Assembly (NCBI GenBank): GCA_003605055.1
Contig: QZKP01000018.1
Location: 1 to 40,643 of the forward strand
Origin: Desulfarculus sp.
Lineage (GTDB): Bacteria; Desulfobacterota; Desulfarculia; Desulfarculales; Desulfarculaceae
DNA: 40,643 nucleotides
Direction: 5' to 3'
A model generated the notes under the pieces. That model did not search any database, had not been told where the DNA came from, and worked only from the letters and a program-made list of their open reading frames with translations. Position 1 is the stretch's first letter; each line of letters opens with the position of its first letter. A program made the translations under genes and the position numbers. This document shows positions 18,645-26,616 of the stretch, piece by piece.

Positions 18645-19394
18645 GTGGCCCTGCTGGAAGTCAACCAGGTGAGCAAGCACTTCGGCGGGCTGGTGGCCAA
18701 CCAGGAGGTCTCCTTCGCCCTGGAGCAGCACGAGATGCTGGGGCTGATCGGCCCCAACGGCGCGGGCAAGACCACCCTGTTCAACTGCATCGCCGGCTTC
18801 TATCCGGTCACCAGCGGCCGGATTATCTTTGACGGCCGGGACATCACCGCTCTGCGCGATTACCAGACCGCCCGCCTGGGCCTGGCCCGCACCTTCCAGA
18901 TATTCCAGGCCTCGGGCGACCTCAAGGTGCTGGAGAACGTAATGGTGGGCTCGTTTTTGCGCACCGGCTCGCGCCGCAAGGCCCGCCAGACCGCCGAGGG
19001 TTGCCTGGACTTCCTGGGCATCCGCGCGGCCGCCGGCGCAATGATGGCCGACCTGCCGGTGGCCGCCCAGAAGCGGGTGGCCCTGGCCACGGCCCTGGCC
19101 AGCGATCCCAAGCTGATGCTCCTGGACGAAGTGGGGGCCGGGCTCAATAAGTCGGAGATAGAGGGGCTGGTGGCGCTGCTGAGGCGCATCCACAGTGAGC
19201 GCGGCATCGCCCTGCTGCTCACCGAGCACGTGCTGGAAATGGTCATGGCTCTGAGCCACCGGGTGATCGTTCTGGAGAGCGGCCGCAAGATAGCCGAGGG
19301 CGAGCCGGCCGCGGTGGTCAAGGACCCGGAGGTGATCCGGGCCTATTTGGGCGACCATTACATCCGGCGCCGCCAGGAGACGAAGGATGCTTGA
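18645..19394 (+). CDS. livG: Liv-type ABC transporter ATP-binding protein (LivG family)
   Basis: A 249-residue ATPase. Walker A is GPNGAGKTT, the Q-loop lies in ARTFQIFQ, and Walker B is LMLLDEVGAGLN. The switch His lies in LLLTEHVLEMVM. The signature region is LPVAAQKRVALATALAS rather than the canonical LSGGQ; non-canonical signatures together with DEV in place of DEP occur in one LivG subfamily, so this is probably normal. GTG 18645 follows GGAGGTGAG. The stop overlaps livF by eight bases. Confidence 0.94.
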   Translation: MALLEVNQVSKHFGGLVANQEVSFALEQHEMLGLIGPNGAGKTTLFNCIAGFYPVTSGRIIFDGRDITALRDYQTARLGLARTFQIFQASGDLKVLENVMVGSFLRTGSRRKARQTAEGCLDFLGIRAAAGAMMADLPVAAQKRVALATALASDPKLMLLDEVGAGLNKSEIEGLVALLRRIHSERGIALLLTEHVLEMVMALSHRVIVLESGRKIAEGEPAAVVKDPEVIRAYLGDHYIRRRQETKDA

Positions 19395-20094
19395 GGTCAA
19401 GGGCATCACCGTGCGCTACGCTGGGATGCCGGTGCTGCGCGAGGTATCCTTGCAGGTGGAGCGCGGCCAGACCGTGGGCGTGGTGGGGGCCAACGGCGCG
19501 GGCAAGTCCACCCTGCTCAAGGCCATCATGGGCGCGGTGCGGGTGAGCGGCGGCCAGATTCTCTTCCAGGGGCAGCGCATAGACCGCCTGCGCACCGAGG
19601 AGATCGTGCGCCGGGGCGTCATCTACGTGCCCGAGGGCCGCCGGCTGTTCGGGCCCTTGAGCGTGGAGGAGAATCTGCTCCTGGGCGCCTTCACCGTGCG
19701 CGAGGAGGCCCGCAAGCAGCGGAACCTGGAGCACGTCTACACTCTGTTCCCCCGCCTGGCCGAGCGCCGCAGCCAGCGGGTGGGCTCCATGAGCGGCGGC
19801 GAGCAGCAGATGGCGGCCATCGGCCGCGGCCTGATGGGCAGCCCCAAGCTGTTGATGCTGGACGAGCCCAGCCTGGGCCTGGCCCCCAAGCTGGTTTCGG
19901 AGGTCTTCGAAACAGTTCGCCGCCTGCAGGCCGAGGGCGAGACCACGGTGCTGTTGGTGGAGCAGAACGTGCTGGAAGCCCTGGAGTTGTCCGATTGGGC
20001 CTATGTGTTGCAGACCGGCCAGATCCGCACCCAGGGACCGGCCCGGGAGATACTGGCCGCCGACGAGGTGCAGAAGGCCTTCCTGGGCATGTAG
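19387..20094 (+). CDS. livF: Liv-type ABC transporter ATP-binding protein (LivF family)
   Basis: A 235-residue ATPase with Walker A GANGAGKST, the LivF-specific RGVIYVPEGRRLFGPLSVEENLLLGA, signature MSGGEQQMAAIGRGLM, Walker B LLMLDEPSLGLAP and the switch His region replaced by LLVEQN, as usual in LivF. With LivG it powers the LivHM channel. ATG 19387 overlaps the livG stop. It is the last gene of the transporter; a 7-base GC hairpin (20096-20102 with 20114-20120) follows without a T-run, so read-through into the MaoC gene is possible. Confidence 0.95.
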   Translation: MLEVKGITVRYAGMPVLREVSLQVERGQTVGVVGANGAGKSTLLKAIMGAVRVSGGQILFQGQRIDRLRTEEIVRRGVIYVPEGRRLFGPLSVEENLLLGAFTVREEARKQRNLEHVYTLFPRLAERRSQRVGSMSGGEQQMAAIGRGLMGSPKLLMLDEPSLGLAPKLVSEVFETVRRLQAEGETTVLLVEQNVLEALELSDWAYVLQTGQIRTQGPAREILAADEVQKAFLGM

Positions 20095-20254
20095 ACGCCG
20101 CGGATTCAGCCGGCGCGGCGGTCGTCCAAAGGGCGGCCGTTTCGCATTCGCGGGGGGGCCAAGCGGGCGGCCGCGGCGCGGCTCTTGCCTTTGCCGCTCC
20201 GCCCGGCTACCCTGAGGCGCGCTTGGAGAAGTATCGCTGATCCAAGGGGGACAC

Positions 20255-20728
20255 ATGAGCCAGATGCGCCAGCGGGCCGCGCAGGGGTTGCGGCCCGGGG
20301 AGGTCTTCAGCATCACCCGCACTTTCAGCCAGGCCGATACCGAGGCCTTCGGCGACCTCACCCGGGACTACAACCCGGTGCACTACGACCCCGGCTTCGC
20401 TCGGGTCAAAGGCTTTGACCGGCTCATTCTGCACGGCATGCTCACGGCCAGCATGATCTGCCAGATTGGGGGGCAGATCGCCTGGCTGGCCACGCGCATG
20501 GACTTTCGCTATCTAAAGGCGGTGCACTTCGGCGACACCATTACCTGCACCATGACCATCGCCGAGATAAACGACAAGGGCTGGGCCCGGGCCGAGGCGG
20601 TGTACACCAACCAGCGTGGGCAGGTGGTGGTGACCGGCCGGATCGAGGGCCAGGTGCCGGGCCCGGCCGAGCAGGCCGAACTGGACCGCATGCTGGCCGC
20701 TGGCGATAGCACCAACAAGCTGCGCTGA
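20255..20728 (+). CDS. MaoC family dehydratase ((R)-specific enoyl-CoA hydratase-like)
   Basis: A 157-residue single hot-dog-fold protein. The hydratase-2 motif is visible as RDYNPVHYDPGFA, with the expected catalytic Asp38 and His43, followed by FDRLILHGMLTASM. These enzymes hydrate trans-2-enoyl-CoA to (R)-3-hydroxyacyl-CoA or catalyse related dehydrations; the substrate here is unknown. The ATG follows AAGGGGGA at good spacing. It stands 160 bases after livF on the same strand and converges with the AcsA-like gene, only four bases apart. Confidence 0.87.
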   Translation: MSQMRQRAAQGLRPGEVFSITRTFSQADTEAFGDLTRDYNPVHYDPGFARVKGFDRLILHGMLTASMICQIGGQIAWLATRMDFRYLKAVHFGDTITCTMTIAEINDKGWARAEAVYTNQRGQVVVTGRIEGQVPGPAEQAELDRMLAAGDSTNKLR

Positions 20729-20732
20729 GGCC

Positions 20733-22457
20733 TTAGTCGTCAGCCAGGCTCTGGCTGCGGCCCAGGGGCAGGCCCAGGTCCAGGGCCCGCAGCCCCCGGC
20801 GCAGCAGCCGCCCCGAGGACGAGCGCGGCAACGCGGCCATAAACTCAATCTCCCGCAGGGGCACGTAGGGCGCCAGGCGGGCCTGAGCCTGGGCCAGCAG
20901 ACGCCCGCGCAGCTCATCGCTCGGGGCATGGCCCGCGGCCAGCACCAGGTAGGCCTTGTAAATGGGCCGGTGGCCGGGTCCGGGCTTGGCGATCACCGCG
21001 GCCTGGGCCACCTCGGGACGGGCCAGGAACAGGCTCTCCACCTCATAGGGCCCCAGCACCCGGTCCTGCACCCGCAGCAGGTCGTCGGCCCGGCCCTGCA
21101 CATAGAAGTAGCCGTCCTCGTCGATCAGGGCCAAGTTGCCGGTGCGGAACCAGCCCTGGGAGTCGAAGTAGCGCCGGTAGCGTTCTTGGTCCCGCCACAA
21201 ACCACTGAACAGTCCCGGCCAGGAGGGGCGCAGGGCCAGCTCGCCCAGGGTGAGCAGGGTCTGGGGTCGGCCCTCCTGGTCCACCACCGCGGCTTCTAGG
21301 CCGGGGAGGGGTCGGCCGCAGGAGCCCAGCTTTATGTCCTGGCTGGGGTAATTGGCCAGGGCGATAATCCCTGTCTCGGCCATCCACCAGGTGTCGTGCG
21401 GCGGCAGGCCCAGTTGGTTGCGGGTCCAGAAAAACAGCTCTTGGGACAGGGGCTCGCCCACGGTGGCGATGTGCTCCAGGCGGCTGAGGTCATAGCGTCC
21501 AGGCAGCTCTCCGCCCGCCGCCGCCAGGCCGCGCAGCACCGCCGGGCTGGTGTACCAGGCGGTGACGCCGGCCTGCTGCAGGGTCTCGTACCAGGTGGAG
21601 GCGGCAAAGGGCGCAGGTTGCACCACGGAAGTGACCCCGCACAGCCAAGGCGCCAAGGCGCTGTACACCGTGGCCGCCACGCCCCAGGGCTCGTGGTCGC
21701 AGAACAGCACCGAGTGCTCTTGCAGGTCCAGGGCATAGCGGGCGCTTGAGAGCATGCCGCTCAGGTCGCCGTGGGTGTGCACCGTGCCCGAAGGCGGGCC
21801 ATCGCCGGTGACGGTGTAGGCGATGTACAGCGGGTGCTCCGGGGCCACCCACTGCGGATGGCATTGGCCGGGCAGGCCGGGCAGGGCGCGGGCCAGGCTG
21901 ACTTGGCCCGTGGGCAGTCCGCCGGGCGGCTCCAGCAGCCAGAACAGCTTCAGCCCCGCGGGCGGAGCTTGCCAGGGCAGGCGCTCGGCCAGGCCGGGGT
22001 GGGTCAAGATGGCCCGCGGCTCCAGGTCGGCCAGCAGGCGGTCCAGGCTCTCGCGGCTCAGGTGGGGCGACAGACAGCAGAACACCACCCCCGCTCGGGC
22101 GCTGGCCAGCATGGCCAAGAAAATCTCGGGCAGAGGCGGCAGCAGGATGGCCAGACGGTCCCCGGGCGCCAGCCCCTCGGCGGCCAGCAGGTTGGACAGG
22201 CGGCAGGAGTCTTCATAGAGCTGACGGTAGCTGTAGGTATCGGGCGGGCCGCCGCCGTACATCACCAGGGCCGGATGCTCCGGCCGCAGGCCACGCTCCA
22301 GCCTGCGGTCCACGGCCTCGTAGGCCAGGTTCAACCGGCCGCCGGCCTGCCAACTGAACTCGGCCTCCACCTGGGGCCAGGCGAAATCGCGGCAGGCTTG
22401 CTGATAGTCGAGCAGGTTAGCCTTTAGCTCTCGAGCCGGTATGCGGACGGGGGCCAT
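20733..22457 (-). CDS. AcsA-like ANL-superfamily protein with degenerate catalytic motifs (probable pseudoenzyme)
   Basis: A 574-residue protein that aligns by eye along its full length with the short, Bacillus-type AcsA: YQQACRDFAWPQVEAEFSW at the N-terminus, DTWWMAETG (A5) in the middle, LGLPLGRSQSLADD at the end. Key residues are changed. The A3 P-loop reads YTVTGDGPPSG (214-224) instead of [11 protein letters not shown]. The A7 ribose-binding Asp is Asn (RTGN, 439-441). The A8 loop reads RVQDRVLGP instead of the usual SG.R(L/V)G(P/T). The A10 Lys is Arg550 (PRSSSGRLLRR). I infer loss of adenylate-forming activity. The frame is intact. The ATG follows GAGGAGAG, which overlaps the stop of the AcuC-like gene, so the two are probably co-translated. 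It may be a regulatory or decoy partner, or have another ligase chemistry. Confidence 0.85.
   Translation of the reverse strand: MAPVRIPARELKANLLDYQQACRDFAWPQVEAEFSWQAGGRLNLAYEAVDRRLERGLRPEHPALVMYGGGPPDTYSYRQLYEDSCRLSNLLAAEGLAPGDRLAILLPPLPEIFLAMLASARAGVVFCCLSPHLSRESLDRLLADLEPRAILTHPGLAERLPWQAPPAGLKLFWLLEPPGGLPTGQVSLARALPGLPGQCHPQWVAPEHPLYIAYTVTGDGPPSGTVHTHGDLSGMLSSARYALDLQEHSVLFCDHEPWGVAATVYSALAPWLCGVTSVVQPAPFAASTWYETLQQAGVTAWYTSPAVLRGLAAAGGELPGRYDLSRLEHIATVGEPLSQELFFWTRNQLGLPPHDTWWMAETGIIALANYPSQDIKLGSCGRPLPGLEAAVVDQEGRPQTLLTLGELALRPSWPGLFSGLWRDQERYRRYFDSQGWFRTGNLALIDEDGYFYVQGRADDLLRVQDRVLGPYEVESLFLARPEVAQAAVIAKPGPGHRPIYKAYLVLAAGHAPSDELRGRLLAQAQARLAPYVPLREIEFMAALPRSSSGRLLRRGLRALDLGLPLGRSQSLADD
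20741..20757. terminator. possible hairpin between the convergent maoC-like and acsA-like genes
   Basis: CAGCCAG and CTGGCTG form a perfect seven-base stem around a three-base loop, 12 bases after the maoC-like stop and inside the last codons of the opposite gene. There is no T-run. It could serve the plus-strand transcript. Confidence 0.25.
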
Positions 22458-22466
22458 GGGCTCTCC

Positions 22467-23504
22467 TCAGCCGGTCCAGACCCGGAAAGGCCGGTGCACG
22501 GTCCGGGCCCGCGCCACCAGCTCGGCGGCCAGGCCGCTACGGGCGCTCCAGGCGTGGGTCTGGGCGCCGGTGAAGGCCTCCAGCATCCGGCGCACACAGG
22601 CTGTCAAGGCGGCCTGGTTGTAGCCACCCTCCAGGGCCAGCAGCACCGGAGCGCCGTTCTGCCGCGGGCCCAGGGCCATGATCAGCGCGGCCAAGCCGCC
22701 GAAGGCCTCCGCGCTGAGCGCCAGATTGCTCAAGGGGTCGTCGGCGTGGCCGTCGAAGCCGCAAGCCACCAGGATGATCTGCGGCCTATAGCGCTCCACC
22801 ACCGGGGTCAGCACCTCCCGGTACAGGTGCAGCATGTCCGCGTCGTTGAAGCCGGCCGGCAGGCACAGGTTAAGGGTGTAGCCCAGGCCCGGGCCCTGGC
22901 CGGCCTCCTGCCAGTCGCCGCTGCGGGGGAAGGACTGTAGGTGGTGGCTGGAGAGGTAGAAGACTTCGGCCTGGTCATAAAAAAGCTGCTGCAATCCGTT
23001 GCCGTGGTGCAGGTCCCAGTCCACGATCAATATCCGCTTGAGGCCGCGCTGCAGGGCGTGGCGGGCGGCGATGCCCAGGTTGTTGAAGATGCAGAAGCCG
23101 CCGGCCCGCTCGGGCAGGGCGTGGTGGCCCGGCGGCCGCACTAGGGCCAGGCAGAGGTCAAGCTCGCCGGCCAGGAGCGCATCCACCCCCTGCACGCAGG
23201 ACCCGGCGGCCAGCCAGGCGGCCAGGCAGCTGTCGGCGCAGGCGGTGGTGTCCGCGGCCAGGTGGGTGAAGCGGCGCCGGGCCGTGGCCAGCACCATCTG
23301 CACGTAGCTGGGCCGGTGTACGGCCTCGATCTGCTCCAGGGTGGCCGGTTGGGCAGGCGGTTGCGGAAAGTCCACCGGAAACTCGTAGTCCAGCAGGCGG
23401 TAGATGGCGGACAGGCGCTCCGGGCTCTCGGGGTGGGACAAGCCGGTCAAGTGCCGCAGAAACCGCTGGTCGCGGATGATGCCGATTTTGGGGGGCGCAC
23501 TCAC
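22467..23504 (-). CDS. histone deacetylase family protein (AcuC-like)
   Basis: A 345-residue arginase/HDAC-fold Zn amidohydrolase. The catalytic His pair is RPPGHH (His127, His128). Zn ligands are Asp164 and His166 in VDWDLHHGNG and Asp251 in GFDGHADDPLS. The transition-state Tyr is Tyr295 in LEGGYN. All residues needed for deacylation are present. In Bacillus, AcuC deacetylates the A10 Lys of AcsA; others in the family act on acetylpolyamines. GTG 23504 is assumed; the frame stays open to a TTG at 23540, and neither has a clear ribosome binding site. It lies 52 bases after arsC and nine bases before the AcsA-like gene, probably in one transcript. Confidence 0.92.
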   Translation of the reverse strand: MSAPPKIGIIRDQRFLRHLTGLSHPESPERLSAIYRLLDYEFPVDFPQPPAQPATLEQIEAVHRPSYVQMVLATARRRFTHLAADTTACADSCLAAWLAAGSCVQGVDALLAGELDLCLALVRPPGHHALPERAGGFCIFNNLGIAARHALQRGLKRILIVDWDLHHGNGLQQLFYDQAEVFYLSSHHLQSFPRSGDWQEAGQGPGLGYTLNLCLPAGFNDADMLHLYREVLTPVVERYRPQIILVACGFDGHADDPLSNLALSAEAFGGLAALIMALGPRQNGAPVLLALEGGYNQAALTACVRRMLEAFTGAQTHAWSARSGLAAELVARARTVHRPFRVWTG

Positions 23505-23556
23505 GCCGTAAATGTGGCACAGGCCCCCTGCGGCTGGCAAGGGCCGGCGCAGGGGC

Positions 23557-24003
23557 TCAGGCCGCTTCCTGCTCCAGCGAGGCGGGCATGGCCTCTACAA
23601 AGGCCTTAATCTGGTCGCGCACCCGGCGGTAAATGGCCAGGGCTTCCTCCTCGTTCTTAGCCGCGGTTGCCAGGAGGGGAGGGTCGTCAAAGCCCGCGTG
23701 CACCCGCCGCGCCGCGCCCGGGAAGAAAGGACAGCTCTCGCGCGCGTTGTCGCACAGGGTCACCACGTAGTCGAACTGCTGGCCCAGAAACGCGCTCACG
23801 TCCTTGGAGCGCTGGCCGGAGATATCCAGGCCCAGCTCGGCCATCACCGCCTGGGCCCGGGGGTCCAGGCCGTGCGGCTGCACCCCGGCCGAAAAGGCCT
23901 GGAACTTCTCCCCGCGCAGGTGGTTGGTCAGGGCCTCGGCCATTTGGCTGCGGCAGGAGTTGCCCGTGCAAAGGAACAGGATTTTACGCTTGACCGGCGG
24001 CAT
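23557..24003 (-). CDS. arsC: arsenate reductase, thioredoxin-coupled (low-molecular-weight phosphatase fold)
   Basis: A 148-residue protein with the P-loop LFLCTGNSCRSQ (nucleophile Cys12) and the Cys84/Cys91 pair in VTLCDNARESCPFFPG. The three-Cys arrangement matches S. aureus pI258-type ArsC, which reduces arsenate to arsenite using thioredoxin; ordinary tyrosine phosphatases lack the second pair. The ATG follows AAAGGAG. No ars exporter or ArsR is in the window. It lies 94 bases downstream of phoR on the same strand, an arrangement that links it to phosphate/arsenate sensing. It is followed by the AcuC-like gene. Confidence 0.92.
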   Translation of the reverse strand: MPPVKRKILFLCTGNSCRSQMAEALTNHLRGEKFQAFSAGVQPHGLDPRAQAVMAELGLDISGQRSKDVSAFLGQQFDYVVTLCDNARESCPFFPGAARRVHAGFDDPPLLATAAKNEEEALAIYRRVRDQIKAFVEAMPASLEQEAA

Positions 24004-24024
24004 ACATACTCCTTTGGTTGGCCG

Positions 24025-24043
24025 TACTTACCAAGCAAGTATA
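24025..24043 (-). promoter_or_regulatory. possible -10 box and inverted repeat upstream of arsC
   Basis: On the minus strand a TATACT (24038-24043) overlaps the inverted repeat TACTT (24025-24029) and AAGTA (24037-24041), 22-40 bases before the arsC start. No good -35 box is seen. An operator overlapping a -10 box would allow arsC to be controlled apart from phoBR; this is speculative. Confidence 0.25.
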
Positions 24044-24097
24044 ACAACCGGCGGCCCAGGCATTGTTACAAGTGTGTGAAAACGGCGCGTCTGATCT

Positions 24098-25873
24098 TCA
24101 GGCCGGCAGAATCAGGCGGAAGGTGCTGCCCCGGCCGGGGGTACTCTCCACAGCCACCCGCCCGCCGTGGCCTTGGGCGATGTGCTTGACGATGGCCAGG
24201 CCCAGGCCGGTGCCCCCCAGCTCTCGGGAGCGGTTGGTGTCCACCCGGTAGAAGCGTTCGAAGATGCGGGGCAGGTGCTCAGCGGCGATCCCCGGGCCGG
24301 TGTCGCTGACCTTGATCACCACCTGGTCTGCGGTGTGGTTCATGCTCAGGGTCACCTTGTCGCCCCGGCGGCTGTACTTGATGGCGTTGTCCAGCAGGTT
24401 GAGTAAGGCCTGTTCGATCTGGCGGGCGTCGGCCTTGAAGGCCAGGGGCTCCTTGGGCAGGCGGCGCTCCAGCTCCACGCCGGAGTCGGCCGCCGCCTGG
24501 CCCACCGCGTCCAGCACCTGGTCCACCAGCTCGGCGGCCTGGATGGTCTGCACCTTAGGCGCGGCTTCCCCGGACTCCAGGCGGGCCAACTCCAGCAGAT
24601 CCTGCACCAATCGCTCCAGACGCCGGCTCTGCCGCAGGATCAGCTCCGCGAAATGCCGGGCGTACTGCGGGCTGTCCAGGGCCCCGTCCAACATCGTCTC
24701 AGCCGCGCCGCGTACTGCGGTCAGGGGCGTGCGCAGCTCATGAGAGACGTTGGCCACCAGATCGCGCCGCATCTTCTCCACGCGCTTGCGCTCGGTGACG
24801 TCGTGCAGCACGCACACCACGCCGGCTTGGCCCTCCGCGTAGCTGAGGTGCACCACGTGGGCCTCCAGGTGGCGCGGCCTGTCGCCCAGGGTGCTGATCT
24901 CGCGCAAGACGTAGTCCTTGCCCGCCAACACCTCCTCCAAGGCCTCGATCATCTCGGCGTTGCGGATAATCTCCGAGGGCAGCCGGCCCAGCGGGTCCAC
25001 GCTTAGGGCGAGCATCTGCTTCAGGGCCCGGTTGGCCAGCAGGATGTGCCCCTGGTCGTCAGTGACCAGGACCCCCTCCACCATGCCCCGCAGGATGGCC
25101 TCCAGCCGGTCGCGGGAGCGGGTGAGGTCGTTGATCTTGCTCTGCAAGTTGTCGGCCATCTGGTCAAAGGCCCGCCCCAGGGCGCCGATTTCGTGGGGAG
25201 GGTAGCGCCGGAAGCGCTGGGAGAGGTCCCCGCCGGCGATGGCCGCCGCGGTCTTGGTGAGCACCTGCACCGGCCGGGAAAGGCTGCGGGCCACCAAGTA
25301 GGCCGCGCCGATGGAGAGCAGCACGCCCAGGAACACGGCCCACAGCACCAGACGCCGGATCTGGGCCAGGGTCTGCTGCACATGGGACAGGGGCACGGCC
25401 ATGCGCACAATGAGCCGGCCGCTCCCGGGCCGCTCCAGCAGCAGGGCGGTGTACATCAGCTCCAGGTTCAAGGTGGTGCTGTAGCGCACCGAATAGCCCT
25501 GGCCCTGGTTCAGCGCCTCTTTCACCTCGGGCCGGCCGGCGTGGTTGTCCAGGGCCGTCAGCTTGGCCGGGGGCACCTCGCTGTCGCCCAGCACCCGCCC
25601 GTCCGGGGCGATGAGCGTGACCCGCGCCCCCACGATGCGTCCCAGCTCCTCGGCCAGGGCGTCGCTCTGGGACAGGCCCTGCTCCGGCCGCCAGCGGTCG
25701 GCCACCAGGGCGCGCAGGGCCCTCAGCTCCGGCTGCAGGGACTCCCGGATGTTGGCCACCATCTGCTGGCCCAGCGAGTGCTCCAGCAGCAGCCCCACGA
25801 AGATCAGGGTGCAGAGCACCACCACCAGGCAGCCGCCCAGAATCCAGCTCTGGAAGGAGAGTCCGCGCTTCAC
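24098..25873 (-). CDS. phoR: phosphate regulon-type sensor histidine kinase PhoR
   Basis: A 591-residue membrane kinase. TM1 is about residues 9-30, the periplasmic sensor about 31-173, TM2 about 174-196, HAMP about 197-248 and PAS about 255-362. HisKA contains VSHELRTPLT (His378), and HATPase_c has N-box NLLDNAIKYS, DTGPGIAAEHLPRIFERFYRVD and GGTGLGLAIVKHI. This is the PhoR/ResE-like architecture with an extended periplasmic domain, larger than E. coli PhoR. GTG 25873 overlaps the phoB stop (GTGA). A much longer open frame upstream runs inside phoB and is not used. No pst or phoU genes are next to it, so phosphate as the signal is inferred only from family likeness. Confidence 0.88.
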   Translation of the reverse strand: MKRGLSFQSWILGGCLVVVLCTLIFVGLLLEHSLGQQMVANIRESLQPELRALRALVADRWRPEQGLSQSDALAEELGRIVGARVTLIAPDGRVLGDSEVPPAKLTALDNHAGRPEVKEALNQGQGYSVRYSTTLNLELMYTALLLERPGSGRLIVRMAVPLSHVQQTLAQIRRLVLWAVFLGVLLSIGAAYLVARSLSRPVQVLTKTAAAIAGGDLSQRFRRYPPHEIGALGRAFDQMADNLQSKINDLTRSRDRLEAILRGMVEGVLVTDDQGHILLANRALKQMLALSVDPLGRLPSEIIRNAEMIEALEEVLAGKDYVLREISTLGDRPRHLEAHVVHLSYAEGQAGVVCVLHDVTERKRVEKMRRDLVANVSHELRTPLTAVRGAAETMLDGALDSPQYARHFAELILRQSRRLERLVQDLLELARLESGEAAPKVQTIQAAELVDQVLDAVGQAAADSGVELERRLPKEPLAFKADARQIEQALLNLLDNAIKYSRRGDKVTLSMNHTADQVVIKVSDTGPGIAAEHLPRIFERFYRVDTNRSRELGGTGLGLAIVKHIAQGHGGRVAVESTPGRGSTFRLILPA

Positions 25874-26559
25874 GGTTTTTCCCGGAAGCGGTAGCCGATG
25901 CCCCGCACCGTTTCGATGCGGTCGCTGAAGCGGCCCAGCTTCCGGCGCAGGCGGCGTACGTGGGTGTCCACCGTGCGGGCATAGCCCTCGTAGGCGTATC
26001 CCCACACCCGCTCCAGGAGCATCTGCCGGGTCTGCACGCGGCCCGCGCGCGCGGCCAGGTGGTGCAGCAGCTTGAACTCGGTGGCCGTGAGGTCCAATTC
26101 GCGGTCGCCGGCCAGGGCCAGGTGGCGCTGGGGATCAATCACCAGCCCGGCGGTCTTCAGCGGGGCCTCTGCCTCGGGCTGCTCCTGGGCGCGACGCAGG
26201 ATGGCCTGCACCCGGAGCACCAGCTCGCGGGGGCTGAAGGGTTTAGTGAGATAGTCGTCGGCCCCTATTTCAAAGCCGATGATGCGGTCGGTCTCGCTGG
26301 ACAGGGCGGTGAGCATCAAGATCGGGATGTGGCGGGTGTCTTCCCCCTGCTTCAGGCGGCGGCAAACCTCTTTGCCGTCCAGGCCGGGCAGCATTAAATC
26401 CAGCACCACCAGGTCGGGGTGCTCGCTCTGGGCCCGGCGCAGGCCATCCAGCCCGTCGGTGGCCTTGAGCACCTTGAAGCCGGCCCGCTCCAAGTTGAAC
26501 TCCACCACCGTCTGGATGTCCTTCTCGTCCTCCACCAACAGCACTGTGGCCTGACTCAT
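25870..26559 (-). CDS. phoB: PhoB-like response regulator (OmpR/PhoB family)
   Basis: A 229-residue regulator. The receiver domain (about 1-120) has the acidic pair in LLVEDEKD, phospho-acceptor Asp in VVLDLMLPGLDG and Lys in YLTKPFSPREL. The winged-helix DNA-binding domain (about 130-228) contains LTATEFKLLHHLAARAG, WGYAYEGYARTVDTHVRRLRRKLG and VRGIGYRF. ATG 26559 follows GGGGG at good spacing; GTG 26562 immediately upstream is an alternative. It is cotranscribed with phoR by a four-base overlap. An 18-base perfect palindrome lies 58 bases upstream (26617-26634). No clear Pho box was found. Confidence 0.9.
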   Translation of the reverse strand: MSQATVLLVEDEKDIQTVVEFNLERAGFKVLKATDGLDGLRRAQSEHPDLVVLDLMLPGLDGKEVCRRLKQGEDTRHIPILMLTALSSETDRIIGFEIGADDYLTKPFSPRELVLRVQAILRRAQEQPEAEAPLKTAGLVIDPQRHLALAGDRELDLTATEFKLLHHLAARAGRVQTRQMLLERVWGYAYEGYARTVDTHVRRLRRKLGRFSDRIETVRGIGYRFREKP

Positions 26560-26616
26560 CACCTACCCCCACGGGCGCCAGAAAAACCATTTTCCCACAC
26601 CTAACAAATTAACCTT

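Noticed and set aside
18960..19150. Degenerate ABC signature in LivG as a sign of inactivation
   Set aside because: The LAGRKR/AAQKR-like signature with DEV in Walker B occurs in a known LivG subfamily, and all other motifs are intact.
25874..26005. N-terminal extension of phoR into phoB
   Set aside because: It overlaps the DNA-binding domain of phoB. The GTG overlapping the phoB stop fits the usual coupling and places the first membrane helix correctly.
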